A stretch of DNA of 11,552 bases, from assembly GCA_937958145.1 (NCBI GenBank), contig CALGOE010000266.1, forward strand, positions 1-11,552. Reading direction: 5' to 3'. This stretch comes from an uncultured Desulfobacca sp. Lineage in GTDB: Bacteria > Desulfobacterota > Desulfobaccia > Desulfobaccales > Desulfobaccaceae. The notes below the pieces were generated by a model. That model was not told the DNA's origin. It saw only the letters and a list, made by a program, of their open reading frames with translations, and did no database searches. The translations under genes and the position numbers were made by a program. Each line of letters begins with the position of its first letter. Position 1 is the stretch's first letter. This document shows, piece by piece, positions 1-5,705 of this stretch.

Positions 1-658
1 CCATCAGCATCATGCCCAGGAGGAGCAGGATAACGTTCATATCAATGGCGGCCATGGCCTCAGGAAAAGAAATGAGGAAAAAATTACCGGAAAATTGGCC
101 GAGGGTATACGACACAAAGAGCATCAAGGCTGCGCCCAAGAGGGCGGCCAGGGTGCGGTGCAGCCACTCCAGGATGATGAGCAGGTACACCCCCAAGAGG
201 ATGCCGGTGGCCAGCCAAAGGGCCGGAGTAACCTGGCGCTTCAGGGTGAGGCGACCCATGGCCTGGTACAGACCCTCTTCCGGCGCCGCCGCCGGGATCA
301 CGCTGCTTGCCACCGCCGCCCCCTGCCAGGATGGCTTGGCGGCCCGGATTTCCACCTGGATCGGCGGCATGAATCCGGGTGGCAGCATGAAGGTCCCCCG
401 GAACCGCCCCCGGCTGTCAGTGAGCAGCGTCTCCTGCGGCGCCGGCGCCAGTCGCTGACCAGACAGGGTGACCTCGATGCTGGCCCCGGGGATGCCCTTG
501 CCTTGGACATCCTGGACCGCCGCCACCACTTCCAGCCGCATTCCAGCCCCAGCGCCGGCTTGGCCCGGCCCAACCAACAGCAGCCACCCCAGGGCGACAA
601 GAAAAAAGGCCGGGCGGACCGTCGGCCAACGTCTCCTCCATGGCATCATCAAAGGCAT
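1..658 (-). CDS. ArsB/NhaD/SLC13-type ion permease with N-terminal Ig-like domain (partial, 5' part)
   Basis: The frame is open from an ATG at 658 (reverse strand) to the window start, giving 219 codons; the 3' part lies outside. Residues 1-36 look like a signal peptide: an Arg-rich n-region (WRRRW), a hydrophobic core (AFFLVALGWLLLVG) and a small-residue AGAGAG end. Residues about 40-122 form a beta-rich, soluble stretch with the pattern GKGIPGASIEV...TDSRGRFRG, typical of carboxypeptidase-regulatory/Ig-like folds. A membrane segment follows at about 146-163, then EWLHRTLAALLGAALML (164-180) and AMAAIDMNVILLLLGMMLM (201-219). The HR-T-AALLGA and ID-N-ILLLLGMM patterns are hallmarks of the ArsB/NhaD/P-protein permease group (known family knowledge). 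These carry anions or exchange cations for protons at the inner membrane; the substrate cannot be read here. A GGGAG just upstream of the ATG is a close-set ribosome site; ATGs a few codons in are alternatives. It is divergent from msrAB, sharing the 659-806 region. Confidence 0.8.
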   Translation of the reverse strand, partial: MPLMMPWRRRWPTVRPAFFLVALGWLLLVGPGQAGAGAGMRLEVVAAVQDVQGKGIPGASIEVTLSGQRLAPAPQETLLTDSRGRFRGTFMLPPGFMPPIQVEIRAAKPSWQGAAVASSVIPAAAPEEGLYQAMGRLTLKRQVTPALWLATGILLGVYLLIILEWLHRTLAALLGAALMLFVSYTLGQFSGNFFLISFPEAMAAIDMNVILLLLGMMLM

Positions 659-696
659 GGCTCCCACTATCTTTTGACTTTCCGATCCCATCGATT

Positions 697-749
697 GTAA
701 CCCTCTTGATATCTGCAAAGAAAGCATAATTATTATGAGAGAGGGTTAC
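697..749. promoter_or_regulatory. Divergent promoter region with a 10-bp perfect inverted repeat
   Basis: This AT-rich spacer lies between the divergent permease and msrAB genes. Arms gtaaccctct (697-706) and agagggttac (740-749) are perfect reverse complements 33 bases apart. The centre holds a second small palindrome, cataa-tta-ttatg (725-737). Possible rightward promoter parts are TTGATA (706-711) with TATTAT (731-736), but the 19-nt spacing is long. A leftward pair, TTGAAG with TAATTA on the reverse strand, can be drawn over the same centre. The arms would flank or overlap either promoter, as a regulator site would. The repeat is seen directly; an operator role is inference, and no regulator is encoded in the window. 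Confidence 0.35.
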
Positions 750-752
750 TTC

Positions 753-767
753 AACCAAAAGTTGGTT
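753..767. repeat. Small inverted repeat in the msrAB leader
   Basis: Arms aaccaa (753-758) and ttggtt (762-767) are separated by three bases, about 40 bases upstream of the msrAB start. The stem is short and AT-rich, so a stable RNA hairpin is doubtful. It could be part of the regulatory region described just upstream, or chance. Confidence 0.25.
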
Positions 768-806
768 AAACATAAAAATAACTAAAAACCATTCAGGATG
801 AGGATC

Positions 807-1934
807 ATGACGAAAAAACGTTGGGGCGTGGCATTGCTGCTGGTCAGTTTCGTAATTGCGGCCGGCGTGGCAGCAAGCAGCCAACCCCGGCCCAGCAAGG
901 AGAATGCCGAATCTATGGAAAAAAACCAGCAACTCAGGCTCGCCACCTTTGCCGGCGGCTGTTTTTGGTGCACTGAAGCGGATTTTGCCAAGCACGCGGG
1001 GGTGGTGGCCGTAACCTCGGGGTATACCGGCGGCCACAGGCCCAACCCCACTTATGAAGAGGTCTGTTCCGGCCAGACCGGCCATCTGGAGGCAGTACAG
1101 ATTCAGTTTGATCCGGCCAAGATCTCCTACGAACAGCTGTTGGAGATTTTCTGGCGGAGCGTCGACCCCACGGATGCCGGCGGCCAGTTCGTGGACCGGG
1201 GCAGCCAGTACCGCCCGGCCATCTTTTATCATGATGCCGAACAGCAGCGGCTGGCCGAGGCCTCGAAAGCGGCTCTGGCCGCCTCGGGGAAGTTTGATAA
1301 ACCCATTGCGGTGGCCATCCTGCCGGCGCAGACCTTCTACCCGGCCGAAGACTACCATCAGCAGTATTATAAGACCTGCCCCCTGCGCTATCAGAGCTAC
1401 CGGGCCCATTCCGGCCGGGACCAGTTTTTGGCTCGGACCTGGGGCGAGGAGGCCGCCAAACCCGGGCCGGCAAGTACTGGCAAGCCAAACAAAACCTATA
1501 CCAAACCCGAGGCCGGGGTCCTGCGCCAGAAGCTGACCCCGCGGCAATATCAGGTTACCCAGGAAGAGGGCACGGAGCCGCCGTTCCAGAATGAATTCTG
1601 GGATAACCACCGGGAGGGTATTTACGTGGATGTGGTCACCGGCGAGCCGCTCTTCAGTTCCCGGGACAAGTTTGACTCGGGGACTGGCTGGCCCAGCTTC
1701 ACCAAGCCTCTGGAGCCGGGCAACATCGTCGAGAAGATTGACCGCAAGCTCTTCATGACTCGCACCGAGGTGCGCAGCCGCCACGGCGACTCCCATCAGG
1801 GCCACGTCTTCCCCGACGGCCCGCCGCCCACCGGCCGGCGCTACTGCATCAACTCGGCGGCCTTGCGCTTCATCCCCAAGGAAGATTTGGAAAAAGAAGG
1901 ATACGGCGAATATCGGCGGCTGTTTGGCGACTAA
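807..1934 (+). CDS. msrAB: Bifunctional peptide methionine sulfoxide reductase MsrA/MsrB, exported
   Basis: A 375-aa protein that reduces both epimers of methionine sulfoxide in oxidised proteins. ATG 807 is preferred because AGGA at 795-798 sits 8 nt upstream; the in-frame ATG at 798 has no well-placed ribosome site. Residues 1-25 form a signal peptide (KKRW, then a hydrophobic core, AAS end), so the enzyme probably acts in the periplasm or membrane-anchored. MsrA domain, about 44-213: catalytic GGCFWC (Cys52, with Cys55), GYTGG, GHLEAV, and YYKTCP with likely resolving Cys191. MsrB domain, about 244-375: LTPRQYQVTQ, GTGWPSF, GHVFPDG and catalytic RYCINSA (Cys347). The MsrB domain has no zinc-binding CxxC pairs and no second cysteine: the frequent GCGWPSF is GTGWPSF here. 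Recycling of Cys347 must therefore come directly from a reductant or partner, or from the MsrA domain. No redox-partner gene is adjacent. It appears monocistronic. Confidence 0.93.
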   Translation: MTKKRWGVALLLVSFVIAAGVAASSQPRPSKENAESMEKNQQLRLATFAGGCFWCTEADFAKHAGVVAVTSGYTGGHRPNPTYEEVCSGQTGHLEAVQIQFDPAKISYEQLLEIFWRSVDPTDAGGQFVDRGSQYRPAIFYHDAEQQRLAEASKAALAASGKFDKPIAVAILPAQTFYPAEDYHQQYYKTCPLRYQSYRAHSGRDQFLARTWGEEAAKPGPASTGKPNKTYTKPEAGVLRQKLTPRQYQVTQEEGTEPPFQNEFWDNHREGIYVDVVTGEPLFSSRDKFDSGTGWPSFTKPLEPGNIVEKIDRKLFMTRTEVRSRHGDSHQGHVFPDGPPPTGRRYCINSAALRFIPKEDLEKEGYGEYRRLFGD

Positions 1935-1982
1935 GAACGGTACGCCTACCTTATTTACACTAGCAGACCTTCCCTTCCAAGG

Positions 1983-2028
1983 TTGGGGGCAGGGGCCGGG
2001 GGGTGCCGTCCCTGGGCCCTGCCCCCAA
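1983..2028. repeat. Strong GC-rich hairpin downstream of msrAB
   Basis: Arms ttgggggcaggg (1983-1994) and ccctgcccccaa (2017-2028) are perfectly complementary over 12 bp, with a 22-nt GC-rich interior. It begins 48 bases after the msrAB stop and ends 88 bases before the nuo -35 box. There is no T-run after the right arm (ATCCCTGG follows), so it does not look like a canonical intrinsic terminator. It may end or protect the msrAB transcript, or be a copy of a dispersed REP-like intergenic element; one window cannot tell these apart. Confidence 0.5.
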
Positions 2029-2116
2029 ATCCCTGGCCCTTAAACCCGCCAGCATACCCTGCCAATTAAAGTAAAAAATTCACGAAATAAAAATCTGGGG
2101 CAAATTTTTTCAATGC

Positions 2117-2145
2117 TTGACAATTGGTTTTTGCCTTGCTATACA
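2117..2145 (+). promoter_or_regulatory. Sigma-70-type promoter of the nuo operon
   Basis: A perfect TTGACA -35 (2117-2122) is followed after exactly 17 nt by TATACA (2140-2145, 4 of 6 to TATAAT). The upstream 2065-2110 stretch has several A/T runs that could act as an UP element. Transcription would start near 2151-2153, leaving a leader of about 43 nt before the nuoA GTG at 2195. It lies between the GC-rich hairpin and nuoA, the only sizeable gene-free stretch ahead of the eleven co-directional genes. The promoter is predicted from sequence only. Confidence 0.65.
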
Positions 2146-2147
2146 CA

Positions 2148-2165
2148 TAGAGAATGTTTTCACAA
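2148..2165. promoter_or_regulatory. Candidate Rex-like operator overlapping the nuo start site
   Basis: The 18 bases tagagaatgttttcacaa match the Rex pattern TTGTGAAnnnnTTCACAA (family knowledge) at 12 of 14 specified positions: the right half-site TTCACAA is perfect and the left half has two mismatches (2149, 2151). It sits over the predicted transcription start, just after the -10, where a bound repressor would block initiation. An overlapping inverted repeat, gagaat (2150-2155)/attctc (2165-2170), is an alternative reading as another operator or leader hairpin. Rex responds to NADH/NAD+, which would suit a respiratory operon. This is inference from one site. Confidence 0.35.
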
Positions 2166-2182
2166 TTCTCGTGGCCTTCGCC

Positions 2183-2190
2183 TTGGAGGT
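2183..2190 (+). promoter_or_regulatory. Ribosome binding site that fixes the nuoA GTG start
   Basis: TTGGAGGT ends 4 nt before GTG 2195 (GGAGG to start: 5 nt). This strong Shine-Dalgarno selects GTG 2195 over the in-frame TTG at 2117, which is itself the promoter -35 box and cannot be in the transcript. Confidence 0.8.
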
Positions 2191-2194
2191 AATC

Positions 2195-2587
2195 GTGGAC
2201 ATTGCGCCGGTTCTCCGTGATTACGGCTATGTGCTGGTCTTTCTGATTGTCGGTGCCCTTTTTGCGGCCGGCCCTTTGATTATCGCCCATTTTGTTGCGC
2301 CCCGCAGTTTTGGCCCGACCCGCAATGAAATTTATGAATGCGGCATCCCCACCTTCGGCAGCGCCTGGGTTCAGGTGGCTGTGGTTTATTATCTCTTTGC
2401 CCTCATCTTTTTGGCCTTTGATGTGGATGTGATCTTTCTTTTTCCCGTCCTGTTGGCCTTTGGCAAAGGGTATATCTGGCGTGATTTCATTGAAATCGTC
2501 ATCTTCATCGGCATCCTGTCCCTGGTCATTGTCTATGCCTGGTGCAAGGGGGTTTTTGCGTGGAAAAGAAAACCGGAGAGCCGCTGA
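2195..2587 (+). CDS. nuoA: Complex I subunit NuoA
   Basis: A 130-aa inner-membrane subunit (ND3 equivalent) that joins the quinone arm to the membrane arm. It starts at GTG, read as MDIAPVLRDYGYVLV. Three transmembrane helices lie at about 11-33, 61-88 and 98-117. The long loop after TM1 contains PTRNEIYECG with Cys49, the conserved loop that lines the quinone-site entrance in ND3. TM2 carries FDVDVIFLFP (75-84); the usual acidic pair is FDVE, so Asp78 replaces the common glutamate (Glu81 in E. coli numbering, from memory), a conservative change. Length is normal for the family. It is the first gene of the operon, directly behind the TTGACA/TATACA promoter, and overlaps nuoB by 28 nt, implying translational coupling. 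Confidence 0.95.
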   Translation: MDIAPVLRDYGYVLVFLIVGALFAAGPLIIAHFVAPRSFGPTRNEIYECGIPTFGSAWVQVAVVYYLFALIFLAFDVDVIFLFPVLLAFGKGYIWRDFIEIVIFIGILSLVIVYAWCKGVFAWKRKPESR

Positions 2588-3048
2588 TTCAGTTGGCGGT
2601 GCTGGAAGAGGTGTTAAACTTATGCCGGGCCAACTCGCTGTGGCCGTTGACCTTTGGTCTGGCCTGTTGTGCCATTGAGATGATGGCGGCGGGGGCGTCC
2701 CGTTTTGATTTGGACCGTTTTGGCGCTGGTGTCTTTCGGCCTTCGGCCCGTCAGTCCGACCTGATGATTGTGGCCGGCACCATCTCCAAAAAAATGGCCC
2801 CGGCCGTGCAGCGTTTATATGATCAGATGCCGGCTCCCAAGTGGGTCATTGCCATGGGCAATTGCGCCATTTCCGGGGGGCCGTTTATGTATGAGGGGCA
2901 GTATGCCATCGTGCCGGGAGCGGACCTGATCATCCCGGTGGATGTCTATGTGCCGGGTTGTCCACCCCGGCCCGAGGGTCTCATCGAAGGCATATTGCAG
3001 CTGGAAGAAAAGATCACCAAACGACCGCGTTTAAGAAAGTATAGATAA
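2560..3048 (+). CDS. nuoB: Complex I subunit NuoB, cluster N2 protein
   Basis: A 162-aa peripheral subunit (PSST/20 kDa) that binds [4Fe-4S] cluster N2, the last electron carrier before quinone. The GTG at 2560 is chosen because AAGGGGG (2546-2552) ends 7 nt upstream; the in-frame GTG at 2542 lacks such a site. N2 ligands are all present: tandem Cys36-Cys37 in GLACCAIEMM, Cys102 in MGNCAISGG and Cys134 in VPGCPPRPEG. SRFDLDRFGAGVFRPSARQSD (48-68) is the family loop over the quinone pocket. A basic C-terminus (RPRLRKYR) ends the protein. It begins inside nuoA and its stop is one base before the nuoC ATG. Confidence 0.96.
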   Translation: MEKKTGEPLIQLAVLEEVLNLCRANSLWPLTFGLACCAIEMMAAGASRFDLDRFGAGVFRPSARQSDLMIVAGTISKKMAPAVQRLYDQMPAPKWVIAMGNCAISGGPFMYEGQYAIVPGADLIIPVDVYVPGCPPRPEGLIEGILQLEEKITKRPRLRKYR

Positions 3049-3049
3049 G

Positions 3050-3490
3050 ATGCCTGCGCACACAGTTATTGAGACGGTTGCTGCCATTGTTGGCCCCGAG
3101 AAGGCCGTGCCGGTGGATTATGCCGCCACCGGCTGCCATGTCCGGGTGGAGGCCCAGCCCGAGCAGATGCCGGCCTTGGCTCAGGCCATGCTGGCCCAGA
3201 AGTTTTTCCTGGAGTCGCTCACGGCCCTGGACCTGATGGAATCTTTTGAGGTGGTCTATCACTTTGCCTCCTATTTTGAATTGTGCCGGACGGTGGTGCA
3301 CGTGCCGTTGCCCGTGGGCGTGGAAGTGCCCACCATCAGCGCCATTTACCCGGGAGCCGATTGGTTCGAGCGGGAAGTCTTCGAGATGTTCGGGATTATC
3401 TTCAGCGGTCATCCCAATTTGAAGAACCTGATCCTGCCCGATGATGCCGATTTTCATCCGCTGTTAAAAGATTTTGTGGCGAGCAGTTGA
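3050..3490 (+). CDS. nuoC: Complex I subunit NuoC (30-kDa type), separate from NuoD
   Basis: A 146-aa soluble subunit that packs against NuoD and NuoB in the peripheral arm; it has no cofactors. The signature lies at about 94-131: PTISAIYPGADWFEREVFEM followed by FGI.FSGHP and LILPDD, matching the 30-kDa subunit pattern of (D)W.ERE..DMFGI.F.GHP. The protein is short compared with many NuoC proteins, chiefly through a brief N-terminus and absence of the long C-terminal tail. The ATG follows the nuoB stop by one base with only a weak upstream purine run, so translation is probably coupled. In enterobacteria NuoC is fused to NuoD; here the two are distinct genes one base apart. Confidence 0.94.
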   Translation: MPAHTVIETVAAIVGPEKAVPVDYAATGCHVRVEAQPEQMPALAQAMLAQKFFLESLTALDLMESFEVVYHFASYFELCRTVVHVPLPVGVEVPTISAIYPGADWFEREVFEMFGIIFSGHPNLKNLILPDDADFHPLLKDFVASS

Positions 3491-3491
3491 C

Positions 3492-4607
3492 ATGATGCTG
3501 GAAAAAGGCCTTGAAGAAAGAACGTTTTATCTGAATCTGGGTCCGCAGCATCCCAGCACCCACGGCGTCTTGCGCATCGTGCTGGAGATGGACGGGGAAT
3601 TCATCGTCACCGCGGATCCGGTCATCGGCTATGGCCATCGGGCCCACGAAAAAATGGCCGAACTGAGGACCTATCAACAATACCTGCCCAATATGGGACG
3701 GGTGGACTACCTCCATGCCCTGGCCTACAATCAGTGTTATTGTATGGCGGTGGAGAAGTTGGCCGGCATTACCGTGCCTGAGCGGGCGGAATTCATCCGG
3801 GTCATCACCAGCGAGTTGAACCGGATTTCCTCCCATCTCCTCTGGTTCGGGGCCTATCTCCTGGATCTGGGCGCCTTTACCCCCTTCCTGTATTGTTTCG
3901 ATGACCGGGAGCAGATCCTGGATCTCCTGGACCGTCTCACCGGTTCCCGTTTAACCTACTGTTTCTATCGCTTCGGCGGCGTGCCGGTGGACATTGACGA
4001 TGATTTTATCGCCGGCTGCCGGGCCTTTAGCCAACGGCTGCGCAGCCGCTGGGATGATTATGACAATCTGGTCACCAAAAACGTCATCTTCATCCACCGC
4101 ACCCGTGATGTGGGTATCCTGCCGCCGGAAATGGCGCTCCAATACGGGGTCACCGGGCCCACCTTGCGGGGCAGCGGTATTCCCTACGATATCCGCAAAA
4201 GCGAGCCTTTCTCGGTCTATCCCCTCTTTGATTTTGAGATTCCCATCGGCGAGCGGGGCGATGTCATGGACCGCTATCTGGTCCGGCTGCAGGAGATGGA
4301 GCAGAGTTTGCGGATCATCGAGCAGGCCCTGGACAAGCTGCCCAACGGCCCCATCATGGCCGAGAAGGTGCCCAAACGGCTGAAACCGCCCGAGGGGGAA
4401 GTGTATACCGCGGTGGAAACGGCCCGGGGGGAATTCGGCATCTATTTGGTGAGCAAAGGCGACGTCAAGCCCTATCGGGTGAAACTCCGGGTGCCGTGCT
4501 TTTCCAATCTGAGCGTCTTGCCGGAACTCATAAAAGATACCATGGTAGCCGATGCCGTGGCCATTTTGGGCTCCATTGATCTGGTCATTCCGGAAATCGA
4601 CCGGTAG
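3492..4607 (+). CDS. nuoD: Complex I subunit NuoD (49-kDa type), quinone-site protein
   Basis: A 371-aa soluble subunit, related to the large subunit of [NiFe] hydrogenases, forming the quinone site with NuoB and NuoH. ATG 3492 is one base after the nuoC stop (an adjacent ATG at 3495 is equally possible); an in-frame start at 3474 would lie inside nuoC. LNLGPQHPSTHGVLR (15-28) holds His24. By ungapped spacing, His24, Tyr73 (RVDY) and Asp125 (LLDLGAF) reproduce the quinone-protonation trio described in Thermus Nqo4 (His38, Tyr87, Asp139; from memory). The usual DRLDY is GRVDY here, with Gly69 replacing Asp. The hydrogenase nickel-binding cysteine pairs are absent, as expected of NuoD. C-terminal family features are GDVMDRYLVR, VETARGEFGIYLVS, KPYRVKLR and AILGSIDLVIPEIDR. 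The gene is followed not by nuoE but, after 77 bases, by nuoH. Confidence 0.96.
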   Translation: MMLEKGLEERTFYLNLGPQHPSTHGVLRIVLEMDGEFIVTADPVIGYGHRAHEKMAELRTYQQYLPNMGRVDYLHALAYNQCYCMAVEKLAGITVPERAEFIRVITSELNRISSHLLWFGAYLLDLGAFTPFLYCFDDREQILDLLDRLTGSRLTYCFYRFGGVPVDIDDDFIAGCRAFSQRLRSRWDDYDNLVTKNVIFIHRTRDVGILPPEMALQYGVTGPTLRGSGIPYDIRKSEPFSVYPLFDFEIPIGERGDVMDRYLVRLQEMEQSLRIIEQALDKLPNGPIMAEKVPKRLKPPEGEVYTAVETARGEFGIYLVSKGDVKPYRVKLRVPCFSNLSVLPELIKDTMVADAVAILGSIDLVIPEIDR

Positions 4608-4638
4608 CCGGGCCGGTTGCGTGCTGGTGGGGGACCAT

Positions 4639-4654
4639 AGACGCCCCGGCGTCT
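4639..4654. repeat. Short GC-rich hairpin between nuoD and nuoH
   Basis: Arms agacgcc (4639-4645) and ggcgtct (4648-4654) are a perfect 7-bp inverted repeat with a 2-nt centre (realistically a 6-bp stem and 4-nt loop). It lies in the 77-base gap at the place where nuoEFG occur in longer operons. A few T's follow (gattttg, 4660-4666), too weak for a convincing terminator. It could tune or partly separate nuoABCD from nuoHIJKLMN expression. Confidence 0.35.
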
Positions 4655-4684
4655 TGCGGATTTTGCCATAATGAGGTTTATGCC

Positions 4685-5650
4685 ATGCAGTTCTTCTTAG
4701 CCGAAGGGGCGCGTCTCGGCCTGGGTCTGATCGGCGTGATCAGCCTGGTAGCCGTCAATGCCCTGTTTCTGATCTGGATGGAGCGGAAGGTGTCGGCCCA
4801 TATTCAGCTCCGCCCCGGCCCCATGGAGGTGGGCTTCCACGGTGCCCTGCAGACCATCGCCGATGCCCTGAAGTTGATCGGCAAGGAGCTGATTACGCCG
4901 GAGGATGTGGACAAGTTAATCTACCTGCTGGCCCCCATCGTCATGTTCCTGCCGGTATTGGTCAGCTTCCTGGTGATCCCTTTCTCGCCGACCCTGCTGA
5001 TCCGGGATCTCAATGTGGGCGTGCTGCTCATCTTTGCTTTCAGCACCTTAACGGTTCTGGCCATCCTCATGGCCGGCTGGGCTTCCAATAATAAATACTC
5101 CCTGTTGGGGGCCATTCGTTCGGTGGCGCAAAACGTCGCCTACGAAATCCCCCTCCTGCTCACCGCCATGAGCATCATTCTCATGGCCGGTTCTTTCCAG
5201 CCCTCGGTTATTGTGTCCCAGCAGGCCAAAGTGTGGAACATCTTTGTTCAACCTTTGGCCTTTCTACTTTTTATTATCTGCGGCACGGCCGAGACCAACC
5301 GGGCCCCCTTTGATATTCCGGAAGCGGAATCGGAACTGGTGGCCGGCTTCCATACGGAATATTCGGGCATGCGGTTCGCCATCTTCTTCCTGGCCGAATA
5401 TACCAATATGTTCATCGTCTCGGCGGTGGCCACCATCTTCTTCCTGGGGGGCTGGCACGGTCCCTTCCTGCCGCCGGTGGTGTGGTTTTTGCTTAAAGTT
5501 TATGCCCTGATCTTCCTGATGATGTGGTTCCGATGGACTTTTCCCCGTCTGCGCTTTGACCAGCTCATCACCTTTGCCTGGAAGATCCTGATCCCTCTGG
5601 CCCTGTTAAATCTCATCGTGACGGCGTTCGTGCTCAAACTGGTGCGGTGA
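4685..5650 (+). CDS. nuoH: Complex I subunit NuoH
   Basis: A 321-aa, about eight-helix inner-membrane subunit (ND1 equivalent) that docks the peripheral arm and forms the mouth of the quinone tunnel. Family signatures are clear: MERKVSAHIQLRPGPMEVG (32-50), LQTIADALKLIGKE (55-68), GWASNNKYSLLGAIRSVAQN (131-150) followed by VAYEIPL, and ETNRAPFDIPEAESELVAGF (203-222) then HTEYSGMRFA. The acidic residues of this third cytoplasmic loop (Asp210, Glu213, Glu215, Glu217 region) link quinone chemistry to the membrane arm. GAGG (4673-4676) lies 8 nt before the ATG. Length and all main motifs are normal. Because the usual nuoEFG block is missing upstream, this is the first gene after nuoD. Confidence 0.96.
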   Translation: MQFFLAEGARLGLGLIGVISLVAVNALFLIWMERKVSAHIQLRPGPMEVGFHGALQTIADALKLIGKELITPEDVDKLIYLLAPIVMFLPVLVSFLVIPFSPTLLIRDLNVGVLLIFAFSTLTVLAILMAGWASNNKYSLLGAIRSVAQNVAYEIPLLLTAMSIILMAGSFQPSVIVSQQAKVWNIFVQPLAFLLFIICGTAETNRAPFDIPEAESELVAGFHTEYSGMRFAIFFLAEYTNMFIVSAVATIFFLGGWHGPFLPPVVWFLLKVYALIFLMMWFRWTFPRLRFDQLITFAWKILIPLALLNLIVTAFVLKLVR

Positions 5651-5705
5651 GCCTCGGTGCCGGTATTGTGCCTGAATATGGATTCTTAGATAAAGGTTAG
5701 CGGCA

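Noticed and set aside
95..700. Open frames on the + strand over 12-700
   Set aside because: They oppose the permease gene on the - strand; the translations are Arg/Pro/Gln-rich with no domain pattern.
417..1805. Long open frame (about 460 codons) on the - strand opposite msrAB
   Set aside because: It is antisense to msrAB, whose motifs are unambiguous. Its translation shows no recognisable domain, and it runs on out of frame into the real permease gene; GC-rich codon use creates such shadows.
2089..2109. AT inverted repeat aaaaat/attttt followed by T's as a terminator
   Set aside because: The stem is six A-T pairs only and too weak; the A/T runs fit an UP element better.
2117..2194. Longer nuoA starting at TTG 2117
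   Set aside because: The TTG is part of the TTGACA -35 box. The extension has no ribosome site and does not resemble NuoA, while GTG 2195 has GGAGG at ideal distance.
2542..2559. Longer nuoB from GTG 2542
   Set aside because: GTG 2560 has the AAGGGGG ribosome site upstream; the earlier GTG precedes that site.
3474..3491. Longer nuoD from the in-frame start at 3474
   Set aside because: It would overlap nuoC; ATG 3492 directly follows the nuoC stop and gives the usual N-terminus.
4608..4684. Remnant of nuoE, nuoF or nuoG in the nuoD-nuoH gap
   Set aside because: 77 bases with no cysteine-motif codons or recognisable fragment in any frame.
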